This document shows positions 1 to 8,838 of a stretch of DNA of 64,000 nucleotides, in pieces. The translations under genes and the position numbers were made by a program. The DNA lies in assembly GCF_000241055.1 (NCBI RefSeq), contig NZ_CM001398.1, positions 1-64,000 of the forward strand, in the 5' to 3' direction. Below the pieces are notes generated by a model. That model made no database searches. It worked only from the letters and a program-made list of their open reading frames with translations, and was not told the origin of the DNA. How positions within the stretch are numbered: the first letter of the stretch is position 1; every line of letters starts with the position of its first letter. Source of the DNA: Oenococcus kitaharae DSM 17330. Its GTDB lineage: Bacteria; Bacillota; Bacilli; Lactobacillales; Lactobacillaceae.

Positions 1-2005
1 AACTGGAAGCCGATTCGGAACTAGACAGTGATTCCGAACTAGACGTACTTGCTGACTGGGAAGCCACAGATTCCGAATCACTTGTAGACTCGGAAGAACT
101 TATAGATGCGGAAGTAGAGGCGCTCAAAGAGGCACTGGTCGACGGAGTTGGAGTATAAGTTACGATCGTATCCCGCCCCAAATCACTAGGTACTGAACCA
201 TTTTGAATGGTTGTAACATCAACAGGATTACCGTTACCATCCACTGCCGTTACGTCATATCCCGGAACATTCGGAACTAGGGTCTGTCCGCCGTCATTGC
301 TAGCATTCGGGTAATATGCGGTCGTCGCATCGGCTGGGTCATTAGTATATTGATTGGTTGTCGTAGTCCCATCTGGCAAATGCACGATTAAACTGCCAAG
401 TGGTTCATACCTATATTCGACATTCTGTGTTTGTGGCACATAAGGATTCACTAGGTTATACGTAGTAGTACCAATACGTGTGGTAGTCGTCGCTCCAGCT
501 GCGAGATTATCGTCAGTATAAACAGTGGCCCCATTATTAGTTACAACGACACGCATTGTGCCGCTATCATCCATTTGAGTATAAATGGCGACTACGCCAT
601 TATGATAGTCTTTTTCATATTGGGCCCCAATTGTACCAAATTGAGACATGGTGCCATTTCCGTTATTATCCACATCGATTGCATAATAACCGTTAATAAC
701 TTGCCCGGAAGAGGTAGTGTAAGTCTGTCCGGTCCATCCAGTCTGTTGGTAAGGAGGATTATCAGGTATAGGAGTACCATTTTGATCAACATAAGTGGTA
801 GTTTGAGTAATATTCTTCGGTACAAAGTTAGTTGCCGTACCATATCGACCAGTATTATCGGTCAAATAGTTAACATAGTTTTCGCCTAAGCTATAAGAAC
901 CGCCAATAATAACTAATGAAGAGTTGTCGCCTATTGTATCGTAATAATAGCGTAATCCCGAAAAGGCTTGAGAAGCCGTCCCATTAGTATCTGTGCTACC
1001 TGGCAAAGCAATCGTCAGATCTCTCTCGGCACCACCGGATGGCAGTTCTCTCACATAGATAGTCCCACTGCCAGCGCGATCAATTGCAACAGAAATATTA
1101 CCTACTAATCGTGAATTACGGTAAATAGTTAGCCATTCAAAGGAATATTGATTTGCGTTATCCAGATTAGTTGGCATGCCCGCTGGATAGGCCGGATCAG
1201 TTACTGAAAAACCTGGCTGTGCTGCGGTAGCCGCTAAAGTAGTAGGTGTTTGAGTAGCTCTAGCTTTAGCGTTCTGCTGCTGTGTTTCAGACTGTGAAGT
1301 TGATGAGGAAGCAGACTGTGCCGGTGTTGTTGATTCGCTCGTTGAAGCAGAAGTATTTGAACTTGAAGTACTCGTGGAAGTCTGTTCGCTTGCCGAAACC
1401 CTTGTGGAAGCAACCTGCGAACCAGCCGATTCGCTCGTTGATGCAGGCGTCCTAGTTGAAGTTGAACTGCTTGCTGTCGACTCAGAACTTGAAGCATTTT
1501 CAGAAGCAGATGCGGATTCAGAGCTGGAAGCACTTTCGGACGAAGCGAGAGATTCAGAAGTAGACAAGCTAGTGGAAGTAGATTCAGATGTCGATAAAGA
1601 AGTCGATTGTGATGTACTGCCGCTAGTCTGAGAGGCCGCTGGAATTGTGGCTTTATCAGCTGTCGCTAAAGTCTTAGCTGTCGTTGTCTGTTCAGTGGCT
1701 TTCTGGGTACTTTGTTGAACGCTATCGGCTGAGACCTGTGTGCCGGACACCAAGGCAGAGCCGCCAAACAAGGCCGCCAAAGCAGAAACGCCTTTTAACA
1801 GATTAAAGTTGCGATGATTTCCTTCTAGGGAGTCGTCTTCTTTGGAGTCGTCTCCTTTCGTGATTGGCCGGACGATCGGAGAACTATGCACAAACTTGGT
1901 TGTGAACCAAGTCAGTCCTGAAACAACCCATTCCTTACCCGATTTATATAATTTAAAACGTGTGACGTCATCAGAAACCCGATAACTTGTCTTATTTTTT
2001 TTCAT
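1..2005 (-). CDS. Serine-rich repeat surface adhesin, N-terminal part (cut by left edge)
   Basis: Reads from ATG at 2005 to the window edge with no stop, so only the first ~668 residues are present. A Shine-Dalgarno GGAG lies 7 bases before the start. The N-terminus carries a KxYKxGKxW signal (residues KLYKSGKEW near 18-26), used by very large LAB adhesins and often by accessory SecA2/SecY2 export. After the signal comes a first Ser/Thr/Ala/Glu-rich stretch (about residues 120-240), then a ~350-residue folded part with MucBP-like features (TTYVDQNG, YEPLGSLIV), then a second serine-rich repeat at the very left edge that continues outside. This is the usual SRRP plan: short SRR, binding region, long SRR, LPxTG anchor. 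The serines are probably O-glycosylated. No accessory Sec or glycosyltransferase genes of the SRRP type lie alongside in this window. The anchor cannot be seen. Confidence 0.85.
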   Translation of the reverse strand, partial: MKKNKTSYRVSDDVTRFKLYKSGKEWVVSGLTWFTTKFVHSSPIVRPITKGDDSKEDDSLEGNHRNFNLLKGVSALAALFGGSALVSGTQVSADSVQQSTQKATEQTTTAKTLATADKATIPAASQTSGSTSQSTSLSTSESTSTSLSTSESLASSESASSSESASASENASSSESTASSSTSTRTPASTSESAGSQVASTRVSASEQTSTSTSSSNTSASTSESTTPAQSASSSTSQSETQQQNAKARATQTPTTLAATAAQPGFSVTDPAYPAGMPTNLDNANQYSFEWLTIYRNSRLVGNISVAIDRAGSGTIYVRELPSGGAERDLTIALPGSTDTNGTASQAFSGLRYYYDTIGDNSSLVIIGGSYSLGENYVNYLTDNTGRYGTATNFVPKNITQTTTYVDQNGTPIPDNPPYQQTGWTGQTYTTSSGQVINGYYAIDVDNNGNGTMSQFGTIGAQYEKDYHNGVVAIYTQMDDSGTMRVVVTNNGATVYTDDNLAAGATTTTRIGTTTYNLVNPYVPQTQNVEYRYEPLGSLIVHLPDGTTTTNQYTNDPADATTAYYPNASNDGGQTLVPNVPGYDVTAVDGNGNPVDVTTIQNGSVPSDLGRDTIVTYTPTPSTSASLSASTSASISSSESTSDSESVASQSASTSSSESLSSSESASS

Positions 2006-2512
2006 TGAATATCTCCATTTTCAGTACTTCTTTACCATCTAAAGTTATAGATAAAGCGAACCTTTACTAGTCTACTGAATTAAAAGGAGATAATCATGTA
2101 ATTTTATCGTATTTTGATATAATAAAAACTTTTTTTTGGAGCAATTGTTTGATAAATTGGCTTTAATCACAACAATATTTTTCAGAGATACAAATTATGA
2201 GCCTTGTTAGGGGTTTAGAGCTAGTCTCGTTCTTTGAAATATCATACATAACTAGGAAGAAACATAGTAGCAGGCCTAGACTTGTCCGCTACGCTATAGA
2301 TCCTCTATCACGCATGCAACAGCAACACAACTGATAACCATTTGTCCAATAACCTCAGATCATTCTTATAAAAATGCAAGATACGCAGACCAATGTCAGA
2401 AAACGGAGGGACCAGTATATCTTGCATCAGAACATCAGTTTTCCGGAATTTTTCTTTCAAAAAATTTTTGTAGCAGACGTGCATTTTAAAAAATATGTGT
2501 TAATATAATTGG
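2006..2512. other. Intergenic region upstream of the adhesin
   Basis: No supportable gene. It must hold the adhesin promoter on the minus strand, but no convincing -35/-10 pair was found. A plus-strand Shine-Dalgarno (AAAAGGAG, 2082-2089) is followed by ATG and at once by TAA (2096-2101), so it encodes nothing. A 9-bp perfect inverted repeat (TGCAAGATA at 2375-2383, TATCTTGCA at 2418-2426) has no flanking T-run and no known role. Confidence 0.4.
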
Positions 2513-2526
2513 TGTAAGCGCTTCCG
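2513..2526. promoter_or_regulatory. cre-like site (CcpA)
   Basis: TGTAAGCGCTTCCG is close to the catabolite-responsive element consensus. It sits just downstream of a TATAAT-like -10 (about 2504-2509), so a short plus-strand transcript ending at the hairpin at 2604-2653 could be carbon-regulated. Confidence 0.45.
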
Positions 2527-2603
2527 AAGTTATTCCACTCATAAAAGTAATCACTTAAAGCTATCAGTAGGTCGCTTACATTAATCAATTCCATTTATGC
2601 TCG

Positions 2604-2653
2604 ACCCGCAAGCAGGTACATGGTTCTCCGCCCTTATTGCTTGCGGGTTTTTG
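2604..2653 (+). terminator. Rho-independent terminator
   Basis: An 11-bp perfect stem (ACCCGCAAGCA at 2604-2614 with TGCTTGCGGGT at 2638-2648) is followed by a T-run. No gene of credible size precedes it on the plus strand, so it may end a short RNA. Confidence 0.7.
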
Positions 2654-2658
2654 TATGC

Positions 2659-2687
2659 AAAAAATCCCTGGCGCCGGCCAGGGATTT
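2659..2687 (-). terminator. Terminator of the small membrane protein gene
   Basis: Perfect 11-bp stem (AAATCCCTGGC with GCCAGGGATTT) followed on the minus strand by a T-run, six bases after the stop of the 55-residue gene. Confidence 0.8.
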
Positions 2688-2692
2688 ATGTT

Positions 2693-2860
2693 TTACAGCT
2701 TCTTCTTTAAATTGAACAACGTCCCAACGGCAAATCCTAGTGCAACACCCAAAGCAATATTGGCTGCCGCAAAGGCAAGGACTGGTTTTACAGGTAACTT
2801 TGTTTTAATCGTCAATGGCCCGCCGAACATCTCGTGTGCGTGTCTGTTATGATCTTTCAT
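2693..2860 (-). CDS. Small single-pass membrane protein, unknown function
   Basis: 55 residues. The start is set by a strong AAGGAGG seven bases before ATG at 2860, so the longer reading frame from 2923 is not used. The protein has a polar, His-rich N-terminus (about 20 residues), one hydrophobic alanine/glycine-rich segment (about residues 27-48), and a basic tail LKKKL. Such a tail suits a membrane anchor with the C-terminus inside. A dedicated terminator follows immediately, so it is a single-gene unit. I do not recognise the family. Confidence 0.65.
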   Translation of the reverse strand: MKDHNRHAHEMFGGPLTIKTKLPVKPVLAFAAANIALGVALGFAVGTLFNLKKKL

Positions 2861-3118
2861 TCTTGCCTCCTTGTATAAAAAAACAGCTCCCCCGACAGTT
2901 TTGAAACATTTGGCACTGCCCAAATCTTCTCACTGTATCCATTTCAATGCCGATGTCTTGAAAGCTATTGCTCAAGCACCGAAACATAAATGCTGGTAGG
3001 AACTGCCTTGGGCCTCATGAGATCCAATTTGCTCAAACGAGAAATCTTTCTAGCGACTCAAACCGCTTTTATGATCTCTTAAACCCTATATATATAGTAA
3101 CATAGATCCAGGGAAAAA

Positions 3119-3132
3119 GAAAGCGCTTTCTA
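3119..3132. promoter_or_regulatory. cre-like site 1 upstream of PTS genes
   Basis: AGAAAGCGCTTTCT is a perfect 14-base palindrome matching the CcpA box core. It is the first of three such sites in the 470-base gap between the small membrane protein and the PTS genes; the gap otherwise holds no gene. Confidence 0.6.
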
Positions 3133-3170
3133 AAAAATAATTTAGGTTCTTTTTCCCAGTCTACTCATAA

Positions 3171-3184
3171 AGAAAGCGTTTACA
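3171..3184. promoter_or_regulatory. cre-like site 2 upstream of PTS genes
   Basis: AGAAAGCGTTTACA matches the cre core. It lies about 150 bases before the IIB start. Confidence 0.6.
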
Positions 3185-3298
3185 TTAATACATGATTATG
3201 CTAGCATTAAGTCGTTCGGATGACCGCTCATTCGAACGAGTCTGTTTACCGGCCCCCACCCTTTTCGGCTAGCGAGCAGCTTCCTTTTAAAGAAAAAT

Positions 3299-3312
3299 GT
3301 AAGCGCTAACAA
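3299..3312. promoter_or_regulatory. cre-like site 3, just upstream of the IIB ribosome site
   Basis: TGTAAGCGCTAACA lies nine bases before the GGAG of the IIB gene. CcpA bound here would act as a roadblock or cover the transcript start. Confidence 0.65.
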
Positions 3313-3330
3313 TTACGATTGGAGATTAAA

Positions 3331-3642
3331 ATGGCTACTAAAATTTTACTAGTTTGTGCAGCCGGGATGTCGACCAGCATGCTGGTTTCCAAAATGAAAA
3401 AAGCAGCAGAGGCTGACGGCATTGATGCAGAAATTCAAGCCACTGCGGCATCTGATGCAGGCAACATCATTGCAGAAATGCATCCGGATGTGCTCATGCT
3501 CGGCCCGCAAGTCAGGTATATGGAAGATGACTTTAAAAAGAGAGTCGATATTCCGGTTGAAGTAATCAATATGCAGGATTACGGCCTAATGAAGGGCGAC
3601 AATGTTCTAAAGTCCGCTCTGGCCTTAGCAGGACAAAAATGA
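3331..3642 (+). CDS. PTS lactose/cellobiose-family IIB component
   Basis: 103 residues, the normal size for a free-standing IIB of the Lac family. It passes phosphate from IIA to the sugar through a cysteine, here Cys9 in LLVCAAGMSTSMLV, the family P-loop-like active site. ATG at 3331 is chosen over an upstream ATA-type start because GGAG (3321-3324) sits six bases before it. It overlaps the IIA gene by four bases (ATGA), so the two are translationally coupled. No membrane IIC gene lies nearby, so this pair must work with a IIC encoded elsewhere. Upstream cre-like sites suggest glucose repression. The sugar is probably a beta-glucoside, judged from the next gene. Confidence 0.9.
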   Translation: MATKILLVCAAGMSTSMLVSKMKKAAEADGIDAEIQATAASDAGNIIAEMHPDVLMLGPQVRYMEDDFKKRVDIPVEVINMQDYGLMKGDNVLKSALALAGQK

Positions 3643-3983
3643 CAGAAGTAAAAACACTCGAAGAAAATGATCAAGAACTGCAGGTTGTGATGCAGCTGAT
3701 CATGTTTGGCGGAAACGCAAAAAGCTCGGCTTTTGAAGCCTTGAGAGCTGCTAAGACAGGTGATTTCAGCCAAGCAGATGCCAAATTAAAAGAGGCTGAT
3801 GGTTTCTTATCACAAGCCCATAACGCCCAGACCGCCATGTTGACAGACGAAGCAAACGGCAAACACGCCCATGTATCGCTGCTGATGGTGCACGGCCAGG
3901 ATCATATTATGAACGCAATAACTTTCCGTGACTTGGCTGGCGAGTTAATTGATTTGTACCGGCGTTTGGACCAGCAAAAATAA
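3639..3983 (+). CDS. PTS lactose/cellobiose-family IIA component
   Basis: 114 residues. The all-helical IIA-Lac family accepts phosphate from HPr on a histidine; here His85 in LLMVHGQDH fits that position, with Asp88 as the conserved metal-binding residue. The start overlaps the IIB stop. It is followed after 57 bases by the 6-phospho-beta-glucosidase gene, so the three genes probably form one operon for uptake and cleavage of phosphorylated beta-glucosides. Confidence 0.9.
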   Translation: MTEVKTLEENDQELQVVMQLIMFGGNAKSSAFEALRAAKTGDFSQADAKLKEADGFLSQAHNAQTAMLTDEANGKHAHVSLLMVHGQDHIMNAITFRDLAGELIDLYRRLDQQK

Positions 3984-4025
3984 AATTATCAGCACAAATT
4001 TGGCAAAAGACTGGCATTAGACTAA

Positions 4026-5509
<1,484 letters not shown>

Positions 5510-5546
5510 AAACGCCGCATATTCCGTCTGTCAGAAAGGACCTATC

Positions 5547-6284
5547 ATGACGCAACAAATCAGCAGCTTGGATACTGCCGCATTAGTTAAGAAGATGACA
5601 GCTGAAATTCAAAAGGGCCGTATCGGCGACCACAGTCGAAAGCTGGCAAGCGAGCCGGAACTGATGGCTCGTTATGATGTGACCCGTTACACGCTTCGTC
5701 AAGCCTTGTCGCAATTAGCCAGCATGGGCTACACCTATCAGGCACATGGCATCGGGACTTTCATCCGGCCGCGCCGAAACAGCCATACGATCACGATGCA
5801 GAATAAAGTCAATCTGGCTGAAGAACTTTCCCGCCAAGCTCACCGGCTGGAGACGAAAAAAGCCCATCAGCGGACTATTTCTCTTCGGGAGGCCGAATTT
5901 TTGCCAATCGGCTGCGAGCTGCCGGCCGACACGAGATTAATTGAAGTCAAACGTTTTCGGACTTTAGATGGCGCACCCTACTTACTGGAATGTTCTTATT
6001 ATCTGGCTGATGTGGTTGGAATGATTCCCGAGAACGCCTTATATGGCTCGTTATTTGATTTCTTGGGTTCGCAGGCCGCCATTAAACCAGGATTCTTAGA
6101 CGAGATCATTTCAGCCGACACGCTATCCGAACATGAAGCGAACTTCTTCCATTTGTCCCAGGGAGCGCCAGCTTTAGTTGTGCGTGACGATTCCTATCTG
6201 AATTCCGGCCAGCTTTTTGCCTTTTCCAAACTGAAATATAATTGTGAAAACACACAGCTATTTATGTTTAAAAAGCTCAGTTAA
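5547..6284 (+). CDS. GntR/HutC-family transcriptional regulator
   Basis: 245 residues. The N-terminal winged helix (about residues 15-80, with LASEPELMARYDVTRYTLRQAL as the helix-turn-helix region) is followed by a UTRA ligand-binding domain (about 95-240), the HutC layout. Such regulators sense a sugar or sugar phosphate and control the adjacent catabolic operon. Placed after the PTS/GH1 genes and convergent with the sugar kinase gene, overlapping it by eight bases, it most likely represses the beta-glucoside genes; the ligand is inferred only. A Shine-Dalgarno AGAAAGGA precedes ATG 5547. Confidence 0.85.
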   Translation: MTQQISSLDTAALVKKMTAEIQKGRIGDHSRKLASEPELMARYDVTRYTLRQALSQLASMGYTYQAHGIGTFIRPRRNSHTITMQNKVNLAEELSRQAHRLETKKAHQRTISLREAEFLPIGCELPADTRLIEVKRFRTLDGAPYLLECSYYLADVVGMIPENALYGSLFDFLGSQAAIKPGFLDEIISADTLSEHEANFFHLSQGAPALVVRDDSYLNSGQLFAFSKLKYNCENTQLFMFKKLS

Positions 6285-7191
6285 AATCCTGGTCAGCTAC
6301 GAGCAGCATATGATATAAAGCCCCGTATAGATTGGCCTGATTGTGGAATTTTGCTGCCATAATTTCCGGCATTTTCAAAGTTGCATCCAGCACCGGGATC
6401 GCTTTTCTCAATGCAAGATATTCTTTTTGAATCGTCTCGATCACGATATTTTGTGCAGAAATGCCGCCGCCAATCACAAAGCGTTCGCCATCAATTACAG
6501 TCTGAACATTATTAATCAAAGCTGCAATCGTCCGGCAGAAATCTTGGAAAATCGCTAGGGCTCTCAGGTCTGAAGCATTAATCGCCTTAAAGACAGCAAA
6601 ACCGTCTTTTTTATTTGGCAAGTTTAAAAGCTCGGCAATCTGCTCAATCATAACAATCGCCGAACCCGTCTTGCCGATCGTTGTATCGCTTTGGAAATTC
6701 TGCCAGTCGGACATAAAACTCAATTCACCAGCCTGAAAGTGGCTGCCGTATAACAGCTGGTTATTCACAACAATCCCACCGCCAACGCCTGTGCCTAATG
6801 TAATCACAGCACCATTTTGGACACCCTTTAAGTTCCCTAGCCACAATTCCGCCAGCACAGCAGATTTGGCATCGTTTTCCACAGTGACCGGAATGGCCTC
6901 ACCTAAATGCAGCAGTTCTGGTAAAGATTTGTGATCCATAAAAGGCAGACTACCGCCGCCATAAATAATCTCGCCATGGTTATGATCAATTGTGCCTGGT
7001 ACGCTGAAACAAATACCGCGAAAACGACCCTCGAAACGCGCAATAATCGTATTAATTGCAGCCATAAATACATCTAAATTCTGGTCCGGTGTCGCGACTT
7101 TATCGTGTTCTATCAGATTGCCGGAATGGTCAAGCAAGCCATATTTAATATCTGTTCCGCCAATATCGAAGGCTAAATAATCTTTCTGCAT
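6277..7191 (-). CDS. ROK-family sugar kinase, probable beta-glucoside kinase type
   Basis: 304 residues from ATG 7191. This start is preferred over ATG 7206 because GAGG lies nine bases before it. The N-terminal phosphate motif AFDIGGTDIKYGLLD and the central GTGVGGGIVVN are ROK/ASKHA signatures. The Cys-rich zinc motif of glucokinases and NagC-type ROK proteins is absent, as in BglK-like kinases, which phosphorylate beta-glucosides such as cellobiose with ATP. That would feed an unphosphorylated sugar, perhaps brought in by the nearby MFS porter, into the same 6-phospho-beta-glucosidase. A cre-like site lies upstream at 7247. Substrate assignment is inference. Confidence 0.8.
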   Translation of the reverse strand: MQKDYLAFDIGGTDIKYGLLDHSGNLIEHDKVATPDQNLDVFMAAINTIIARFEGRFRGICFSVPGTIDHNHGEIIYGGGSLPFMDHKSLPELLHLGEAIPVTVENDAKSAVLAELWLGNLKGVQNGAVITLGTGVGGGIVVNNQLLYGSHFQAGELSFMSDWQNFQSDTTIGKTGSAIVMIEQIAELLNLPNKKDGFAVFKAINASDLRALAIFQDFCRTIAALINNVQTVIDGERFVIGGGISAQNIVIETIQKEYLALRKAIPVLDATLKMPEIMAAKFHNQANLYGALYHMLLVADQDFN

Positions 7192-7246
7192 CGTCAGTGT
7201 CCTCATTGCCTATTTGAAACAGGTTGTCTACATGGATCATTATATA

Positions 7247-7260
7247 TGAAAGCGTTTACA
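7247..7260. promoter_or_regulatory. cre-like site between ROK kinase and frameshifted gene
   Basis: TGAAAGCGTTTACA matches the cre consensus. It lies 56 bases before the kinase start (minus strand) and 132 before the divergent gene, so it could control either. Confidence 0.6.
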
Positions 7261-7391
7261 TTATAAACATTTTCGTACTATAATTGAGTCAGGCGTTAAT
7301 TTGCCTGTTTCACTGAACTATCGCAGCATCAACAAAACCAGTCTCTTGAAAATCACAATCAACTTTAATAACTAAAGGAGTGTTCATTTCC

Positions 7392-7758
7392 ATGGAAGAA
7401 TTCAAAAAGTTTCTTAAAATTACCGCATCATTTGCCTTGATTACGGGCGGCATCTTGGTTGCCAGCACAGTCTTTGCAGCTAAGAAAATTGATGAATCGA
7501 CAGATGATTGGACGGATAAAGCCGATTCGCTAAAAGATAAATTCGCAGATAAAGTCAAAAAGATCTCTGATAAAACTACCGGCAAAATCTTCCAATGAAG
7601 GCAAAAAGACACTTGGTGACGCAGCTGGTAAAGTAAAAGATGTCTTAGCTGATGCAACTGATATTGTCAAAGATAAAGTCGGTGATCTCGCCAGCAAAAA
7701 AGACGAAATGATGCGTAAAGTCGATGAAGTAGAGCGACAACAGAAAGAACAGGATTAA
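7392..7758 (+). pseudogene. YtxH-like general-stress/envelope protein, frameshifted
   Basis: The first frame (ATG 7392, AAAGGAG 11 bases before) gives one N-terminal membrane segment (ITASFALITGGILVAST), then a Lys/Asp-rich helix, and stops at 7598. The +1 frame continues the same kind of sequence (GKKTLGDAAGKVKDVLADAT...) to TAA at 7756-7758, directly before a terminator. Removing one A from the AAAA run at 7584-7587 joins both into a single 121-residue protein of YtxH/apolipoprotein-like composition. So this is one gene broken by a one-base insertion, a phase-variable homopolymer, or a sequencing error. The short product alone is 68 residues. Confidence 0.7.
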
Positions 7759-7783
7759 AAAAAGACCACAGAGGTCTTTTTTG
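7757..7783 (+). terminator. Terminator after the frameshifted gene
   Basis: AAAAAAGACC/GGTCTTTTTT stem with a five-base loop and T-run, beginning at the stop codon of the second frame. Its position supports that frame as the true end of the gene. Confidence 0.85.
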
Positions 7784-7812
7784 ATTGAAGCGCTAGAAAA
7801 ACAAAATTTAAT

Positions 7813-8838
7813 TTATTTTATTGTTTCCAAATGCCTAGAAATCAAAAAGTGCAGCTGGTCAAAATCGGGACGCAGATCAAAATCGTGTATTTTGCTGGTC
7901 ATTAAACGGTCAACAATCTGTTTCAAACGTTTTGGATCCGTCTCGTCCGTATAGTCGATCCAACCAATATGTTCCAGCCAATCGACATAAGCATGTTTGC
8001 CCTTGCCGTAACTGTTGCCAAAAAGCAGGCATGGCGTCCCGGTCAGCACAGAAAAGACCATCGCATGCCAGCGGTCGGTAATGATCATTTCTTGGTGGGC
8101 AAACAATTCCAGTTGCTGGTCAAATAATTTTTCCCGTGTCAGCGGACTTATTTTATCGACCGAATCCAAAACTGTATCTGTTCGATTAATCGGCCGACCG
8201 TTATCTAGAATCGTCTTCATCGAATCCATCAAGGGCTCATCAACTACCTTTTCGCCATCGTGACGCAGGACAAAAAGTGCCCCTGACCGTTTAAAATTAA
8301 ATTTTCTTGGTTTTAAATACAGCACCATATCTGGTGTGAACAAAACACGGTTCTCAAAAGTTGTCTGCATGCGATGATAACTTTGTGCATCACGTGCAAC
8401 CAAAAACAAATGCGGATTTTTCTTGTAAGCTGCTTGGCTTAATCGCTGTTCCTTTTGACCAAAAGGTGTTTCTTCAAAATGGATCGATTGCGGAAAAGAA
8501 ATCGTCAGATTATTAACAAAGGTCGAAAAAACGGCCCGGCGCGCAGTCTCGTGGTCCGTATAAAGGCTGCCCATATTACCGCCGCCAACAAAAGCGACGA
8601 TGTCTTGGGAAGTGATGATTTTCTCAACAGCCTCAATGCCGCTCTCGTTATCATCTTCCATAATTTCAATGTATTCAAATTCAGGGAATTCAGCTTCAAT
8701 ATATTTACGTGCAGCTAAAGAGACAGCCTGGTCACCCATGTTCGTATAACTTGGCACACCGAACATGAAAAATTTCGGCCGGCCGTTGGTTGGCAGCACA
8801 GAAGCTGCTTTGGTTGTTTCAATAAAAAAATCAGGCAT
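7813..8838 (-). CDS. Polysaccharide pyruvyl transferase family protein
   Basis: 341 residues from ATG 8838 (AAGGAG six bases upstream). The family (WcaK/CsaB-like) transfers pyruvate from phosphoenolpyruvate to sugars of exopolysaccharide or cell-wall polymers. Visible features: an early FMFGVPSYTNMGDQA segment, the glycine-rich IVAFVGGGNMGSLY, and near the C-terminus an ITDRWHAMVFSVLTGTPCLLFGNSYGKGKH segment, the conserved family motif. It overlaps the end of the MFS gene by eight bases, so the two are co-translated. That coupling to a sugar porter is unusual, and the true acceptor is unknown. Confidence 0.8.
   Translation of the reverse strand: MPDFFIETTKAASVLPTNGRPKFFMFGVPSYTNMGDQAVSLAARKYIEAEFPEFEYIEIMEDDNESGIEAVEKIITSQDIVAFVGGGNMGSLYTDHETARRAVFSTFVNNLTISFPQSIHFEETPFGQKEQRLSQAAYKKNPHLFLVARDAQSYHRMQTTFENRVLFTPDMVLYLKPRKFNFKRSGALFVLRHDGEKVVDEPLMDSMKTILDNGRPINRTDTVLDSVDKISPLTREKLFDQQLELFAHQEMIITDRWHAMVFSVLTGTPCLLFGNSYGKGKHAYVDWLEHIGWIDYTDETDPKRLKQIVDRLMTSKIHDFDLRPDFDQLHFLISRHLETIK

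Noticed and set aside
1234-1631. ORFs within the serine-rich repeat, in other frames
   Set aside because: Repetitive serine codons create open alternative frames; the adhesin frame is continuous from ATG 2005.
2096-2101. Strong Shine-Dalgarno followed by ATG-TAA
   Set aside because: It encodes nothing beyond the start; could be chance in an AT-rich gap or a relic. No start-stop regulatory system is supported by a downstream gene.
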